From positions 1-54,531 of the forward strand of contig JAFTWA010000026.1 of the NCBI GenBank assembly GCA_017465565.1: a stretch of DNA of 54,531 bases. Direction: 5' to 3'. Below, in pieces: positions 40,651-50,635 of this stretch. The stretch is from Tyzzerella sp. (lineage in GTDB: Bacteria > Bacillota > Clostridia > Lachnospirales > Lachnospiraceae). Position 1 is the stretch's first letter. The number at the start of each line of letters is the position of its first letter. Below the pieces are notes generated by a model that saw only the letters and a list, made by a program, of their open reading frames with translations, made no database searches and had not been told where the DNA came from. A program made the position numbers and the translations under genes.

Positions 40651-42975
40651 ATGAAAAGATTTGTTTCGATTTTATTAGCAGCAGTTTTAGTGGGAACCAC
40701 CATCGTTGGTTGTGGTAAGGAGGAAGAATCGAAGGCAGGTGATGAGAAAGTGAAGATAGTGGATCAAGATGTCACGTTGACGGAGAAAGATGACAGTATT
40801 GTGATGGAAAATGGAAATGTTTCCGTGACCATATCTAAGAAGAATGGAAATATTACCAGTGTATTACATGTGAGCAAGGAAGCAGAATTGATTGATGGTG
40901 ATGGTGCTAATTTTACTTTGACATTAGACCCAACTACATCAGATGTATTCCGAGCAAATCACGGGGCGGAAAGTGCAATTGCAATTTCCAATCGAGATTA
41001 TGCGCCAACGGTAGAGTTGGTGAAGGATAAGGATGAGTCGTCTATTTTGCTTACTTATGACTTGGGCTACACCTATGATTCAAAAGAGGTAACAGGAATA
41101 CAAGTAGTGAATACGATTTCACTGTCAAGAAAGGCAACTCATTTTACGTCAGACTACACTATTAACAATCAGGCGACAAGCGATTGTGTAGTAGTAAATC
41201 TGACAGGAACGCAGATGTCAGGATTAAAGAATCCAGAGAAAAGCAAAGCATGGTCTTTATTCTATCCATATAAAGAAGGTAAACTTTACGAGGATATTAT
41301 TTCACGTATTAACGAAGGCGTAGGAGTAGGAACAAAGATGGTGGCTGCTTACCCTTCTCCAATGTCTATGCAATTGTTACAAGTATACAATAATGAAATG
41401 TCTTTTGACTATTCTGTACTTGACGATGCAGGTGCATATAAGGAATTTAATTTTGGTAAGTTTAATAGCAAGGGCGAGTATGATGAAAACCGTGAAGTGG
41501 GATATCAAATTAGTATGTCGTGTACCCAGTTTCCATTTGTAAAGAATGGAGAGAGTGCAGAGCTTTCTACCTATCGTGTAGGGGTAGGCGGCGGAGAGTG
41601 GTATGATGGCGCAGACCGTTATCGTGAATTTCTGGTTTCATCAGGTATGTATAAAGAAAAGAAGGGTCTGGCTAGTGAATGGTCTGGAATGTCAACGCTT
41701 ATTTCTCAGGGAAATACCGGAAGTGTTTTTGCAACTTATGAAAGCAGTCCGATTGCAACAGCGAACTATAGTGATTGGATAAGTGGAGCAGATGCCTACG
41801 GTATTGATACCTTGTGTGCGATTGGCTGGAATGAAGGAGGATTTGACCATAATTATCCGGATTATGAATTCTCAGAGGCGCAAGGTGGAGAAAGTGCATT
41901 TGCATCTATGGTAGAAAAACTACATACCAATGGGGACAATATTATATGTTATATCAATGCACATATTGCAGATGAATATAGTAATTTTGCGAAAGAGACA
42001 AGTACAGTAAATGCGTCTTTAACAAAGTTGTACTCGTCTGCAATTAAGAAGGCAGGATTCGTGTATGGGGAAACAGCAAGTGCAGATTACGAGAAGTATA
42101 TGTATTATGAGTCTTATGCAGGCGGTTTAAGTGCTTATGCCATGTCACCTGCAAGTGAGGAATTCCAAAATGCGATTATCTCAGCGGTTACTCGATTAGC
42201 AGAAAAAGGTGTGGATGGAATTTGGTTTGACCAGTTAATGGAAATGCCAGCCTATCTGGATTACGATGCTTCACATGGAGCGAAGAATCCAGCAACTGCA
42301 TATTCAGAAGGATATGCAAAAATGTTAAGCAAGTGTGTAGAAATCATGGAGCAGGCAAATGGAGGCGAGAGTTTGTTTGTATGCGAGGGTGTATGCGATG
42401 CCTATCTGAAATACATTGATTGTTGTGGAATGATGTGGGGAAGAAAACTGGGATCTAAGGATACCACCAATATGAATGATGAGGTGGAATGGGCTGCAAA
42501 AATCACACGTTATACTCTGCCAAATATGATGTTGGGACTTGAAGGTGTAGGAACCACACAGGGAAGTCAGAATGAGTTTGCAAGAGCATTTGTATTTGGA
42601 GAACCATTGCTGGCATCCAATTATCAAGATTCCATTACGAAGATAACGAGTATCTATAGCAACGCAAAAGAAATCTACCACGAGGGCAGATATTTGGACG
42701 AGAAAGGTTTGCGTGTAAGCAACGAAGATATCATAGCGGGACTGATAAAAGGAACAGATGGAAGTTATGGATTGCAAGTGTACAACAATAGTAAGAATGA
42801 CTTGGAAAATGTAAAAGTTATTTTGGATTTAGAACAATTGCAGGATGCAGACTGCAAGGTGAAGAGTGTTATTAATCTGCTGACAGGAGAAGAGGTTTCT
42901 TTGAAGGGCGATAATACATTTACACTTTCGATAAAGGGAGAGATGATTGCAGCATATAAGATTACAATAGAATAG
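40651..42975 (+). CDS. Lipoprotein glycoside hydrolase candidate (DUF6259-like TIM barrel)
   Basis: This 774-residue lipoprotein has lipobox VVGC-type sequence with cysteine at 21 and so is anchored outside the membrane. A beta-sandwich N-terminal part (about 60-300) precedes a probable TIM barrel (about 330-680). A likely catalytic aspartate is D527 in GVDGIWFDQLM, a pattern shared with GH36-like and DUF6259 enzymes. It should cut oligosaccharides at the surface before uptake by the adjacent importer. The family name is a resemblance only. Confidence 0.7.
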   Translation: MKRFVSILLAAVLVGTTIVGCGKEEESKAGDEKVKIVDQDVTLTEKDDSIVMENGNVSVTISKKNGNITSVLHVSKEAELIDGDGANFTLTLDPTTSDVFRANHGAESAIAISNRDYAPTVELVKDKDESSILLTYDLGYTYDSKEVTGIQVVNTISLSRKATHFTSDYTINNQATSDCVVVNLTGTQMSGLKNPEKSKAWSLFYPYKEGKLYEDIISRINEGVGVGTKMVAAYPSPMSMQLLQVYNNEMSFDYSVLDDAGAYKEFNFGKFNSKGEYDENREVGYQISMSCTQFPFVKNGESAELSTYRVGVGGGEWYDGADRYREFLVSSGMYKEKKGLASEWSGMSTLISQGNTGSVFATYESSPIATANYSDWISGADAYGIDTLCAIGWNEGGFDHNYPDYEFSEAQGGESAFASMVEKLHTNGDNIICYINAHIADEYSNFAKETSTVNASLTKLYSSAIKKAGFVYGETASADYEKYMYYESYAGGLSAYAMSPASEEFQNAIISAVTRLAEKGVDGIWFDQLMEMPAYLDYDASHGAKNPATAYSEGYAKMLSKCVEIMEQANGGESLFVCEGVCDAYLKYIDCCGMMWGRKLGSKDTTNMNDEVEWAAKITRYTLPNMMLGLEGVGTTQGSQNEFARAFVFGEPLLASNYQDSITKITSIYSNAKEIYHEGRYLDEKGLRVSNEDIIAGLIKGTDGSYGLQVYNNSKNDLENVKVILDLEQLQDADCKVKSVINLLTGEEVSLKGDNTFTLSIKGEMIAAYKITIE

Positions 42976-42992
42976 GAATGAGAGGCTAATAT

Positions 42993-44069
42993 ATGTATAA
43001 CGGACAAGGATGTAATTTAGGAAAACTTACAGTTTTATCAGAGGCAAAAACCTTTTCAATCTCCCCAGAGAATTTTTCTGGGGAGCGTGGCAATGGAGGA
43101 AGAGCGACGGAAGGTACTGGTGCCTTTCCTGCCAGAGACTTAGGAGTCGGATGGAAAGTTTCTCCAAGTGTGATTTTGAAACCAAATTCAGAATTCACGG
43201 CAGCAGAAATTGATGGAGAAGGAATTATCCGCCATATGTGGATGACCATGGATCATCAGTTTTGGAGAAGTGTATTATTAAAAATCTACTGGGATAACGA
43301 GGAAAAACCAGCAGTATATACACCAATCGGAGATTTTTTCTGTAATGGATGGTGCGAACCTACGCTGATTAATTCTTTGGCAATTACGGTGAATCCAAGA
43401 GGTGGTTTCAACAGTTATTTTGAAATGCCTTTCTTTAAGAAGGCAAAAATTGTATTTGAAAATCTGTCATCGGAGGAAATTTATTTCTATTACCAGATTG
43501 ACTATGCATTGACAAAACTTGCACCAGACAGTCTCTATTTCCATGCACATTGGAATAGAATCAATCCGGTTCCATACAAGGAAGACTATACAATCATTGA
43601 CAATATTAAAGGGCGTGGACATTTTGTTGGTGTGTATATGGCTCGTCAGGTGAATTCAAACCAATGGTGGGGAGAAGGCGAAATTAAACTTTTTATAGAT
43701 GGGGATGAAGAGTACCCAACAATCTGTGGAACGGGTACAGAAGATTATTTTGGAGGAGCCTGGAATTTTGAGCAGCCGATGGGAGCGTATTGCCCGTATT
43801 CGACTGCTTATCAGGGATTTACCCCTGTATATCAGCCGGATGGGTTATATAAGGCGAATCTTCGATTTTCTATGTATCGCTGGCACATTAATGATCCAAT
43901 CGCATTTGAGAAAAAATTAAAAGTAACGATTCAAATGCTAGGATGGAGAAGTGGTGGCAGATATCTCCCGTTGCAGGATGATGTGGCAACGGTTGCATAC
44001 TGGTATCAGGAGAGTCCTTCTAATGAACAAGTACAAAATGCTACCTTGGATAAAATGGAAGTTATATAG
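42993..44069 (+). CDS. DUF2961/GH172-type glycoside hydrolase
   Basis: This 358-residue cytoplasmic protein (no signal) belongs to the DUF2961 family, now GH172. Characterised members act on alpha-D-fructofuranosides and difructose dianhydrides, or on alpha-D-arabinofuranosides. The conserved active-site segment GTGTEDYFGGAW carries a likely catalytic glutamate E250. The C-terminal LPLQDDVATVAYWYQ is also typical. It follows the lipoprotein by 17 bases and would process imported oligosaccharide to a free ketose or pentose. Confidence 0.85.
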   Translation: MYNGQGCNLGKLTVLSEAKTFSISPENFSGERGNGGRATEGTGAFPARDLGVGWKVSPSVILKPNSEFTAAEIDGEGIIRHMWMTMDHQFWRSVLLKIYWDNEEKPAVYTPIGDFFCNGWCEPTLINSLAITVNPRGGFNSYFEMPFFKKAKIVFENLSSEEIYFYYQIDYALTKLAPDSLYFHAHWNRINPVPYKEDYTIIDNIKGRGHFVGVYMARQVNSNQWWGEGEIKLFIDGDEEYPTICGTGTEDYFGGAWNFEQPMGAYCPYSTAYQGFTPVYQPDGLYKANLRFSMYRWHINDPIAFEKKLKVTIQMLGWRSGGRYLPLQDDVATVAYWYQESPSNEQVQNATLDKMEVI

Positions 44070-44115
44070 AGAAACGATACAATTGCAAGTAGTAAAGCAA
44101 GGAGTGTGAAAAGAT

Positions 44116-46038
44116 ATGAAACGAATAGTATCGGTGTTGTTAATTGGAACATTATTAGCATGCCTGATAGTTCCTACATCAATAGACGTAACTGCAGCAG
44201 GAAAGGAAATCCGTTACGAGAAAGGCGAGTTTGATACTTTTTTTGAGCAGGATTATGATTTAACCCAGAGGAATTATAATACATTTACCTCAGTGGCAGG
44301 TTCTGATATAGCACCAAACGATTGCAGGTGTTCAATTACATCAGATATCCTGCATGGCTATAACAGAGTTCTGAAAATGGGATATACACAGAAAGAAAAT
44401 GAGAAAGCAACTGGATTCAATACATTCTTTACTTTGTTTGGAAAGAATCTTTCGGATATATCCAATAAAGGTGGAACACTGGAGATTGCATTCGATTTTT
44501 ATCCGTACGGATGGGAAAGCGGTTCTGAGATTCCGCTGGATAAAAAACTGTTCTTTCAAATTGGAGGAAAACAGGGAAATTACTTTGTGGTGCAAGACAA
44601 AAATGCTATTCAAGAGCCAAATGCCAATGCCATCGTAGAATTAGATAGTTATCCTGATAGTGAACTGAGTGGCTATAAACGAGTTCAGTTTCAGGTGGAA
44701 TTAAATCAAAAAGAGGCACAAGAAACAGATGCGATTACGTTCTGGTTTTATAATGGATTTGGAATGAATACAGCATATTTGGATAACTTTTCTGTAAAAT
44801 ATTGTGGACAAGAAGTTATTCATGATGGGACATTTGAAAAATTTGATTTGAGCGACTTTGCATGTCCGAAAGTAGAAAATCAGAATCCTCTCGAAAATTA
44901 TGGTGTAAGTTCACGCAGTAGTATGATGGAGTATTCGCCAGCGGTACTGAAAAAGATAGATGAGGATGCAGTGCTTTGCATGCAGAGCGGCCAAGGAACC
45001 CGCATGGGAGCAAATGCAGGAAGCCTGGTTGATTTTACATTAGGCGGGCAGGCGCTGTTCGAATCGGAAGGATATTATTTAATCGAGATGGATGTTCGGT
45101 TTGAAGGAAGTGAGATAAAAGAGATGTCCCCACTTACCATGGAGTTCTCAAATTTCACATCTTCAGGTACAGCACGTGACAGCCAGTTTTTTGCAGATGG
45201 TGGTGTTCTCTATAGTAATCTTCCAGATTCTGCATCCAAGGAAGGGTACAAACGATTTTCTTACATTATAAATGTGACAGAGGAGGAAGTACAGGATTAC
45301 GATTGTCTATGTCTGGTATTTGATACAGACAACGGACAGAATACACTTCTGATAGATAATTTAGTTATAAAAGAGGCAGGAAATTTTCGAGCACAAATTT
45401 ATGGAGTAAGCCGTGAAACGCTAGACCGAGCCGACAGAGAAAACCTGATAGTCGCCACAAATTTGGGAGATTTGGACACAGAATTGTACCTTACCTTTGA
45501 AGATAACATGGAGCTTGTTGACCCAGCTTTTTATCAACAGCAGGCAGGCATCTATGAAATTGATTGCGCACTGTTTAACCAATATACTTACGATGGTGAG
45601 TATACTCTCCATATTCAGGCAGAAGACAGAATGGATACAGAAGTTACTTTTGAGGTATCGGGAGAAAGTAACATGCCTCGTGCAGGAGAATGGAAATATA
45701 TTTATGGCGGAAAAGGTAATTTAGAAATTGATGTAGACCTAAAAAATGCAGAAATTTATGATGTGAAACATGAAGCACTCACATTGAATGAGAATGAATA
45801 TGTGCTAAATGATGATAAAAATAGTTTGATTTTGAAAGCAGAATATATGGAAGGGCTGACGGAAAAAGAAAATCAATTTCAGGTGAGTACCTCAGAAGGA
45901 GATTTTAGTTTCAAGGTTATTCTCGGAGAAGAAGAAAATTCAAATGGATACATCATTCTAATAGGAGCGTCTATTGCGGCAATTGCTGTTGTTGGAATAG
46001 CAGCCATAGGGATTATGAAAAAGAGAGGCGACAGATAG
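44116..46038 (+). CDS. Large membrane-anchored surface protein with two related beta-sandwich domains
   Basis: This 640-residue protein has a signal peptide (1-31) and a C-terminal membrane helix (about 612-634) followed by KKRGDR. No LPXTG motif is present. Two domains of about 140 residues resemble each other: the first has YKRVQFQVELNQ and NTAYLDNFSVKYCG, and the second has YKRFSYIINVTE and NTLLIDNLVIKEAG. These look like CBM-type jelly rolls. The C-terminal stretch before the helix (LTLNENEYVLNDDKNSLILK) resembles the X2 module of cell-wall glycosidases. It is probably a sugar-binding surface protein in the utilisation locus. Confidence 0.6.
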   Translation: MKRIVSVLLIGTLLACLIVPTSIDVTAAGKEIRYEKGEFDTFFEQDYDLTQRNYNTFTSVAGSDIAPNDCRCSITSDILHGYNRVLKMGYTQKENEKATGFNTFFTLFGKNLSDISNKGGTLEIAFDFYPYGWESGSEIPLDKKLFFQIGGKQGNYFVVQDKNAIQEPNANAIVELDSYPDSELSGYKRVQFQVELNQKEAQETDAITFWFYNGFGMNTAYLDNFSVKYCGQEVIHDGTFEKFDLSDFACPKVENQNPLENYGVSSRSSMMEYSPAVLKKIDEDAVLCMQSGQGTRMGANAGSLVDFTLGGQALFESEGYYLIEMDVRFEGSEIKEMSPLTMEFSNFTSSGTARDSQFFADGGVLYSNLPDSASKEGYKRFSYIINVTEEEVQDYDCLCLVFDTDNGQNTLLIDNLVIKEAGNFRAQIYGVSRETLDRADRENLIVATNLGDLDTELYLTFEDNMELVDPAFYQQQAGIYEIDCALFNQYTYDGEYTLHIQAEDRMDTEVTFEVSGESNMPRAGEWKYIYGGKGNLEIDVDLKNAEIYDVKHEALTLNENEYVLNDDKNSLILKAEYMEGLTEKENQFQVSTSEGDFSFKVILGEEENSNGYIILIGASIAAIAVVGIAAIGIMKKRGDR

Positions 46039-46048
46039 GAGGTGTCTT

Positions 46049-49000
46049 ATGAAAACAAAGAAAAAGCTTTTGGGTATTGGTGGCATTATTTTGGCACTCA
46101 TCGTGGTTTTGGGAATTGGTCTTTATTTTGGAAAGCAAATGGAAGAAAGTGAAGGTTCTGTCCTTGTAAAGGGATTGACTCATACCTATGATGGAAAAGA
46201 AAAGGAAGTATCTGTAAAAAGATTATTATTTTCGCCAGAGGTTGTAGACATTACATATTATCAAAATGATGCAGAAGTAGATAGTTGTATTAAAGCAGGT
46301 TCATATCAGGTTGAAATTAAACTTCAGAAGAACTCGGAAGAGGAAATTCTCAATAAAACGATGACCATTCAACCAAAAGAATTGAAATTGAGTGGTATGA
46401 CGCCATTGGATAAGCATTATGATGGTAAAACTGAAATTGTATATGAGGGCACTGGAGTATTAGAAGGCGTTGTCACGGGTGATGACGTAAGTGTTGAAAG
46501 TGTTTTTATGAATACGAAAACTGCATTATACGGAGTTGCGAAGAAGGTTTTTTTAGAAGTAAGTTTGCAGGGAAAAGATGCAGGAAATTACAAAGTGGAA
46601 GATGGCAGTTATGAAGTAGATATTTATCCAGTTGCTAATGGATTTCTGTTAGAACCAATATTAGAAAAGGATAAGATTGTTGGTTTCGAAGTGATTGGGT
46701 ATAACGGCTCTGAACGTTCGGTGGTAATTCCGACAGAATTTGATAATTTGCCAATCCTTAATGTGAGTTCTGCATGCTTCAAAAATAATGAGACAATAGA
46801 AGCTATAACATTTCCTGAAAACGTATCCTTTGAAAGGAATGCGTTGAAAGGGTGCAAGAACCTAAAGTGTGTTACGCTAGGAGAAACAGGATTTGCCCTC
46901 ACGCCTGTATTTAAAGGTGATACGATTTCATCATTTAAAGTATCAGGATATGCAGGAAAAGGTGGAGCAGTAGAGATTCCATCTAGCGTTGGAAGTATTC
47001 CTGTTACAGGAGTTTCAGAGTATTTATTTGCAGGCAATGGAAATGTGAAAGAAATTGTTATTCCAGCGAGCATTAAAGAAATTGGTTTAGCATTTGCTCA
47101 AAATGCAACAGCATTAAAAAAAGTTATATTTAAAGATAGAACTAGTGATATAAGTTGGGGAAAAGATGACTATGGAACATGGGCATTTGCAGGTTCTAGT
47201 GTAGAAAGTATTACAATTGGAAAAGGAATGACTACCATACCAGAAATCTTCGCTACAGGAGCAGAAAAGCTTACAACTGTTGTTTTAGGAGAGGATGTAA
47301 AGGAAATCAAAAGTGAGGCATTCCGAAATTGTACTTCGTTGACAATGGTAAAAGGCTATAAAGATAACATGAAAGTTGCGAATAATGCCTTTGAGATGCT
47401 GGTAGGAGAATTTGCATATGTACCAACTATTAAGGATGAAAAGTTTGTAGCATATACAGTGACAGGTTTTGGAGGAACAGAGGCGAAAATACCAAATATG
47501 GTAGGAACAATACCGATTACAGCAATCGCAAGTTATGTGTTTGCTGGACATGAGACCGTGACGTCTATTACCATTCCAGCCAGTGTAACAAAAATTGGAT
47601 TGGCAGTGGCTCAGAATGCTGGAAAATTAAAGACGGTTGTATTTGAAGATAGAACCAGTGATATTAGTTGGGAAAAAGATGACTACGGAACATGGGCGTT
47701 TGCAGGTTCAGGCGTAGAAAGTATTATAATCGGAAAGGGAATGACTACCATACCAGAAATCTTCGCCACAGGAGCAGAAAAGCTTACAACTGTTGTTTTA
47801 GGAGAGGATGTAAAGGAAATCAAAAGTGAGGCATTCCGAAATTGTACTTCGTTGACAATGGTAAAAGGCTATAAAGATAACATGAAGGTTGCGAATAATG
47901 CCTTTGAGATGCTGGTAGGAGAATTTGCATATGTACCAACTATTAAGGATGAAAAGTTTGTAGCATATACAGTGACAGGTTTTGGAGGAATAGAGGCGAA
48001 AATACCAAGTATGGTAGGAACAATACCGGTTACAGCAATCGCAAGTTATGTGTTTGCTGGACATGAGACCGTGACGTCTATTACCATTCCAGCCAGTGTA
48101 ACAAAAATTGGATTGGCAGTGGCTCAAGATGCTGGAAAATTAAAGACGGTTGTATTTGAAGATAGAACCAGTGATATTAGTTGGGAAAAAGATGACTACG
48201 GAACATGGGCGTTTGCAGGCTCTAGTGTAGAAAGTATTATAATCGGAAAGGGAATGACTGCCATACCAGAAATTTTTGCCACAGGAGCAGAAAAACTTAC
48301 AGCTGTTTGTTTTGGAGAGAATGTTGAGAAAATCAAAGCAGAGGCGTTTAAGAACTGCACGGCATTGACAACAGTAAATGGTTATAAAGATAGCATAAAG
48401 GTTGCCAATAATGCTTTTGAGATGCTCATAGGAGACTTTGCATTTGTACCAACAATTGAGAATGAGAAATTTACTGCATACAGAGTGACTGGCTTTGGAG
48501 GAACAGAAGCAAAGATACCAAGTGCAATTGGAACTGTACCAGTCACAGCAATTGAGGATTATGTATTTGCTGGACATGAGACTGTGACCTCTATTACGAT
48601 TCCGAGCAGTGTGACAAAAATTGGATTAGCTGTTGCCCAAAATGCAAGTAAATTGAAAAGGGTTGTGTTTGAAGACAGAACCAGTGATATTACATGGAAA
48701 AAGGATGATTTTGGAACGTGGGCATTTGCAGGTTCAGGCGTAGAAAGTATTGTCATTGGAAAGGGTATGACTTCTGTGCCAGAAATTTTTGCCACAGGAG
48801 CAGAAAAACTTAATACAGTTACTTTTGGAGAAAACACCACAGTAGTATCTGCAGAAGCATTTAAGAACTGTGTTTCTTTGGTAAAAGTAAATGGCTACAG
48901 TAATCTAGAGAATATAGCAGGCAACGCCTTCGAGATGAACGTAAACGGATTTGCATTACAACCAACTATAGTGGAGGATAAAATTGCTGGTTATACCGCA

Positions 49001-50446
49001 GTTGCATTTAGCGGTACTGAGGCAAATGTTCCAAATACAGTGGGAACCGTTCCAGTTACCACACTTGTAAATCACCTGTTTGCAGGAAATACACAGGTGA
49101 CAAGTATTACGATTCCAAGTAACGTGACTAATATTGGATTGGCGGTGGCTCAGAATGCAAGTGCTTTGAAAACAGTAGTATTTGAGGACAGAGAAACAGA
49201 TATTGTCTGGGGTAAAGATGCATTTGGAACATGGGCATTTGCAGGTTCCAGTGTAGAGAGCATTACTATTGGAAAAGGAATAACTACCATACCAGAAATT
49301 TTTGCCACAGGAGCAGAAAAACTTAATACAGTTACTTTTGGAGAAAACACCACAGTAGTATCGGCAGAAGCATTTAAGAACTGTGTTTCTTTGGTAAACG
49401 TAAATGGCTACAGTAATCTAGAGAATATAGCAGGCAACGCCTTCGAGATGAACGTAAACGGATTTGCATTACAGCCAACTGTAGTGGAGGATAAAATTGC
49501 TGGTTATACAGCAGTTGCATTTAGCGGTACTGAGGCAAATGTTCCAAATACAGTGGGAACCGTTCCAGTTACCACACTTGCAAATCACTTGTTTGCAGGA
49601 AATGCACAAGTGACGAGTATAACGATTCCAAGCAATGTAACGTATGTTGGTCTGGCAATTGCACAGAATACAAGTGCATTAAAAACAGTTGTATTTGAAG
49701 AAAGAGAGCAGGATATCGTTTGGGGAAAAGATACTTTTGGCGCATGGACATTTGCAGGTTCCAGTGTAGAGAGCATTACTATTGGAAAAGGAATAACTAC
49801 CATACCAGAAATATTTGCTACGGGAGCAGGAAAGCTTACAACAGTTACCCTTGGCAACACAATAACAAGCATTGGTTCTGAAGCGTTTAAACAATGTGGA
49901 GCATTGAAAAATATTGTGCTTCCAAATTCGCTGCAATATATTGGCAGTTTTGCTTTCTTTGAAACAGGGGTTGAAAAGATTGTAATCCCAGCCAATGTTA
50001 ATAGAATGGGATGTGCAGTATTTCAGGGAACTACAGCATTAGAAGAAGTGATTTTTGTTGATAGAACACAAAATATTACTTTCGAAACAGATGCAATGGG
50101 TTCATGGATGTTTTTCCTTTGTAATAATCTGAAAAAAATAACTATCGGAAATGGCATTAAAGGGTTGCCTGCAATTTTTGCACCAACATCAGCTAGTACA
50201 CTGTACTTAGGAGAAAACTTTGAGACGCTTAATAGCGAGAGTTTACCAGCGGTAGGGACAGTGACAACGCTATATATTGATAGTCCAACAATTGCAGCAG
50301 GGTTAAATGGCCAAGATGCATATTATGGAGTGTTTAAGAATGTTTCGAAAATTGGTCTCAAAGATGGACTAGTACCATCTCAATATATTACAAGTACTTA
50401 TACTAATGTAGATAATGTTGATGGATATGTGATTTATTCAAAATAG
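46049..50446 (+). CDS. BspA-type leucine-rich-repeat surface protein with 513-bp tandem repeats
   Basis: This 1465-residue protein has an N-terminal membrane anchor (about 8-27). Two MBG/YDG-like domains follow, with the YDGKEKE and HYDGKTEIVYEGTGVL segments (about 45-200). A long array of BspA-like (LRR_5) repeats runs to the end, with ITIPASVTKIG and similar. Six copies of a 171-residue block carry the phrase GTWAFAGS near the same place, plus a decayed seventh. Such proteins bind host or dietary ligands. It has no C-terminal anchor. It ends the operon, 11 bases after the previous gene. Confidence 0.8.
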   Translation: MKTKKKLLGIGGIILALIVVLGIGLYFGKQMEESEGSVLVKGLTHTYDGKEKEVSVKRLLFSPEVVDITYYQNDAEVDSCIKAGSYQVEIKLQKNSEEEILNKTMTIQPKELKLSGMTPLDKHYDGKTEIVYEGTGVLEGVVTGDDVSVESVFMNTKTALYGVAKKVFLEVSLQGKDAGNYKVEDGSYEVDIYPVANGFLLEPILEKDKIVGFEVIGYNGSERSVVIPTEFDNLPILNVSSACFKNNETIEAITFPENVSFERNALKGCKNLKCVTLGETGFALTPVFKGDTISSFKVSGYAGKGGAVEIPSSVGSIPVTGVSEYLFAGNGNVKEIVIPASIKEIGLAFAQNATALKKVIFKDRTSDISWGKDDYGTWAFAGSSVESITIGKGMTTIPEIFATGAEKLTTVVLGEDVKEIKSEAFRNCTSLTMVKGYKDNMKVANNAFEMLVGEFAYVPTIKDEKFVAYTVTGFGGTEAKIPNMVGTIPITAIASYVFAGHETVTSITIPASVTKIGLAVAQNAGKLKTVVFEDRTSDISWEKDDYGTWAFAGSGVESIIIGKGMTTIPEIFATGAEKLTTVVLGEDVKEIKSEAFRNCTSLTMVKGYKDNMKVANNAFEMLVGEFAYVPTIKDEKFVAYTVTGFGGIEAKIPSMVGTIPVTAIASYVFAGHETVTSITIPASVTKIGLAVAQDAGKLKTVVFEDRTSDISWEKDDYGTWAFAGSSVESIIIGKGMTAIPEIFATGAEKLTAVCFGENVEKIKAEAFKNCTALTTVNGYKDSIKVANNAFEMLIGDFAFVPTIENEKFTAYRVTGFGGTEAKIPSAIGTVPVTAIEDYVFAGHETVTSITIPSSVTKIGLAVAQNASKLKRVVFEDRTSDITWKKDDFGTWAFAGSGVESIVIGKGMTSVPEIFATGAEKLNTVTFGENTTVVSAEAFKNCVSLVKVNGYSNLENIAGNAFEMNVNGFALQPTIVEDKIAGYTAVAFSGTEANVPNTVGTVPVTTLVNHLFAGNTQVTSITIPSNVTNIGLAVAQNASALKTVVFEDRETDIVWGKDAFGTWAFAGSSVESITIGKGITTIPEIFATGAEKLNTVTFGENTTVVSAEAFKNCVSLVNVNGYSNLENIAGNAFEMNVNGFALQPTVVEDKIAGYTAVAFSGTEANVPNTVGTVPVTTLANHLFAGNAQVTSITIPSNVTYVGLAIAQNTSALKTVVFEEREQDIVWGKDTFGAWTFAGSSVESITIGKGITTIPEIFATGAGKLTTVTLGNTITSIGSEAFKQCGALKNIVLPNSLQYIGSFAFFETGVEKIVIPANVNRMGCAVFQGTTALEEVIFVDRTQNITFETDAMGSWMFFLCNNLKKITIGNGIKGLPAIFAPTSASTLYLGENFETLNSESLPAVGTVTTLYIDSPTIAAGLNGQDAYYGVFKNVSKIGLKDGLVPSQYITSTYTNVDNVDGYVIYSK
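46640..50100 (+). repeat. Tandem array of exact 513-base units inside the LRR gene
   Basis: The motif encoding D-Y/F-G-T-W-A-F-A-G lies at 47168, 47681, 48194, 48707, 49220 and 49733, so each step is exactly 513 bases (171 codons). Copies starting near 47260 and 47773 differ at only a few bases over 450. Copies near 48800 and 49310 share another nearly identical block. Array length is therefore likely to vary between strains. Confidence 0.92.
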
Positions 50447-50572
50447 GAATAATAGTCGGGGCCATTTAAAATAAGATTGTATTTGGTTGTATATAGAAAT
50501 CTTATTCTGAAAATGTTTAAAGTTTTGAAAACTTCTGTGAAGGCTTCTATCTAATTGATTTTATTAAGACAA

Positions 50573-50620
50573 AAAACAGAACGTTTATATCTTGAATGAG
50601 ATATAGGCGTTCTGTTTTAA
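50573..50620. terminator. Bidirectional terminator between the LRR gene and an AraC gene
   Basis: AAAACAGAACG (50573-50583) pairs with CGTTCTGTTTT (50608-50618) around an inner TATATCT/AGATATA stem. T-runs are present in both directions. It serves two convergent genes. Confidence 0.88.
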
Positions 50621-50635
50621 GTTTGAAATCTATTT

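Noticed and set aside
47285-49995. Several long minus-strand frames with repeated cysteine-rich products opposite the LRR gene
   Set aside because: They are mirror frames of the 513-base repeats, lack ribosome binding sites and recur with each repeat copy.
46640-50100. Repeats considered as a CRISPR array
   Set aside because: Units are 513 bases, coding and in frame, with no short palindromic repeat or spacers.
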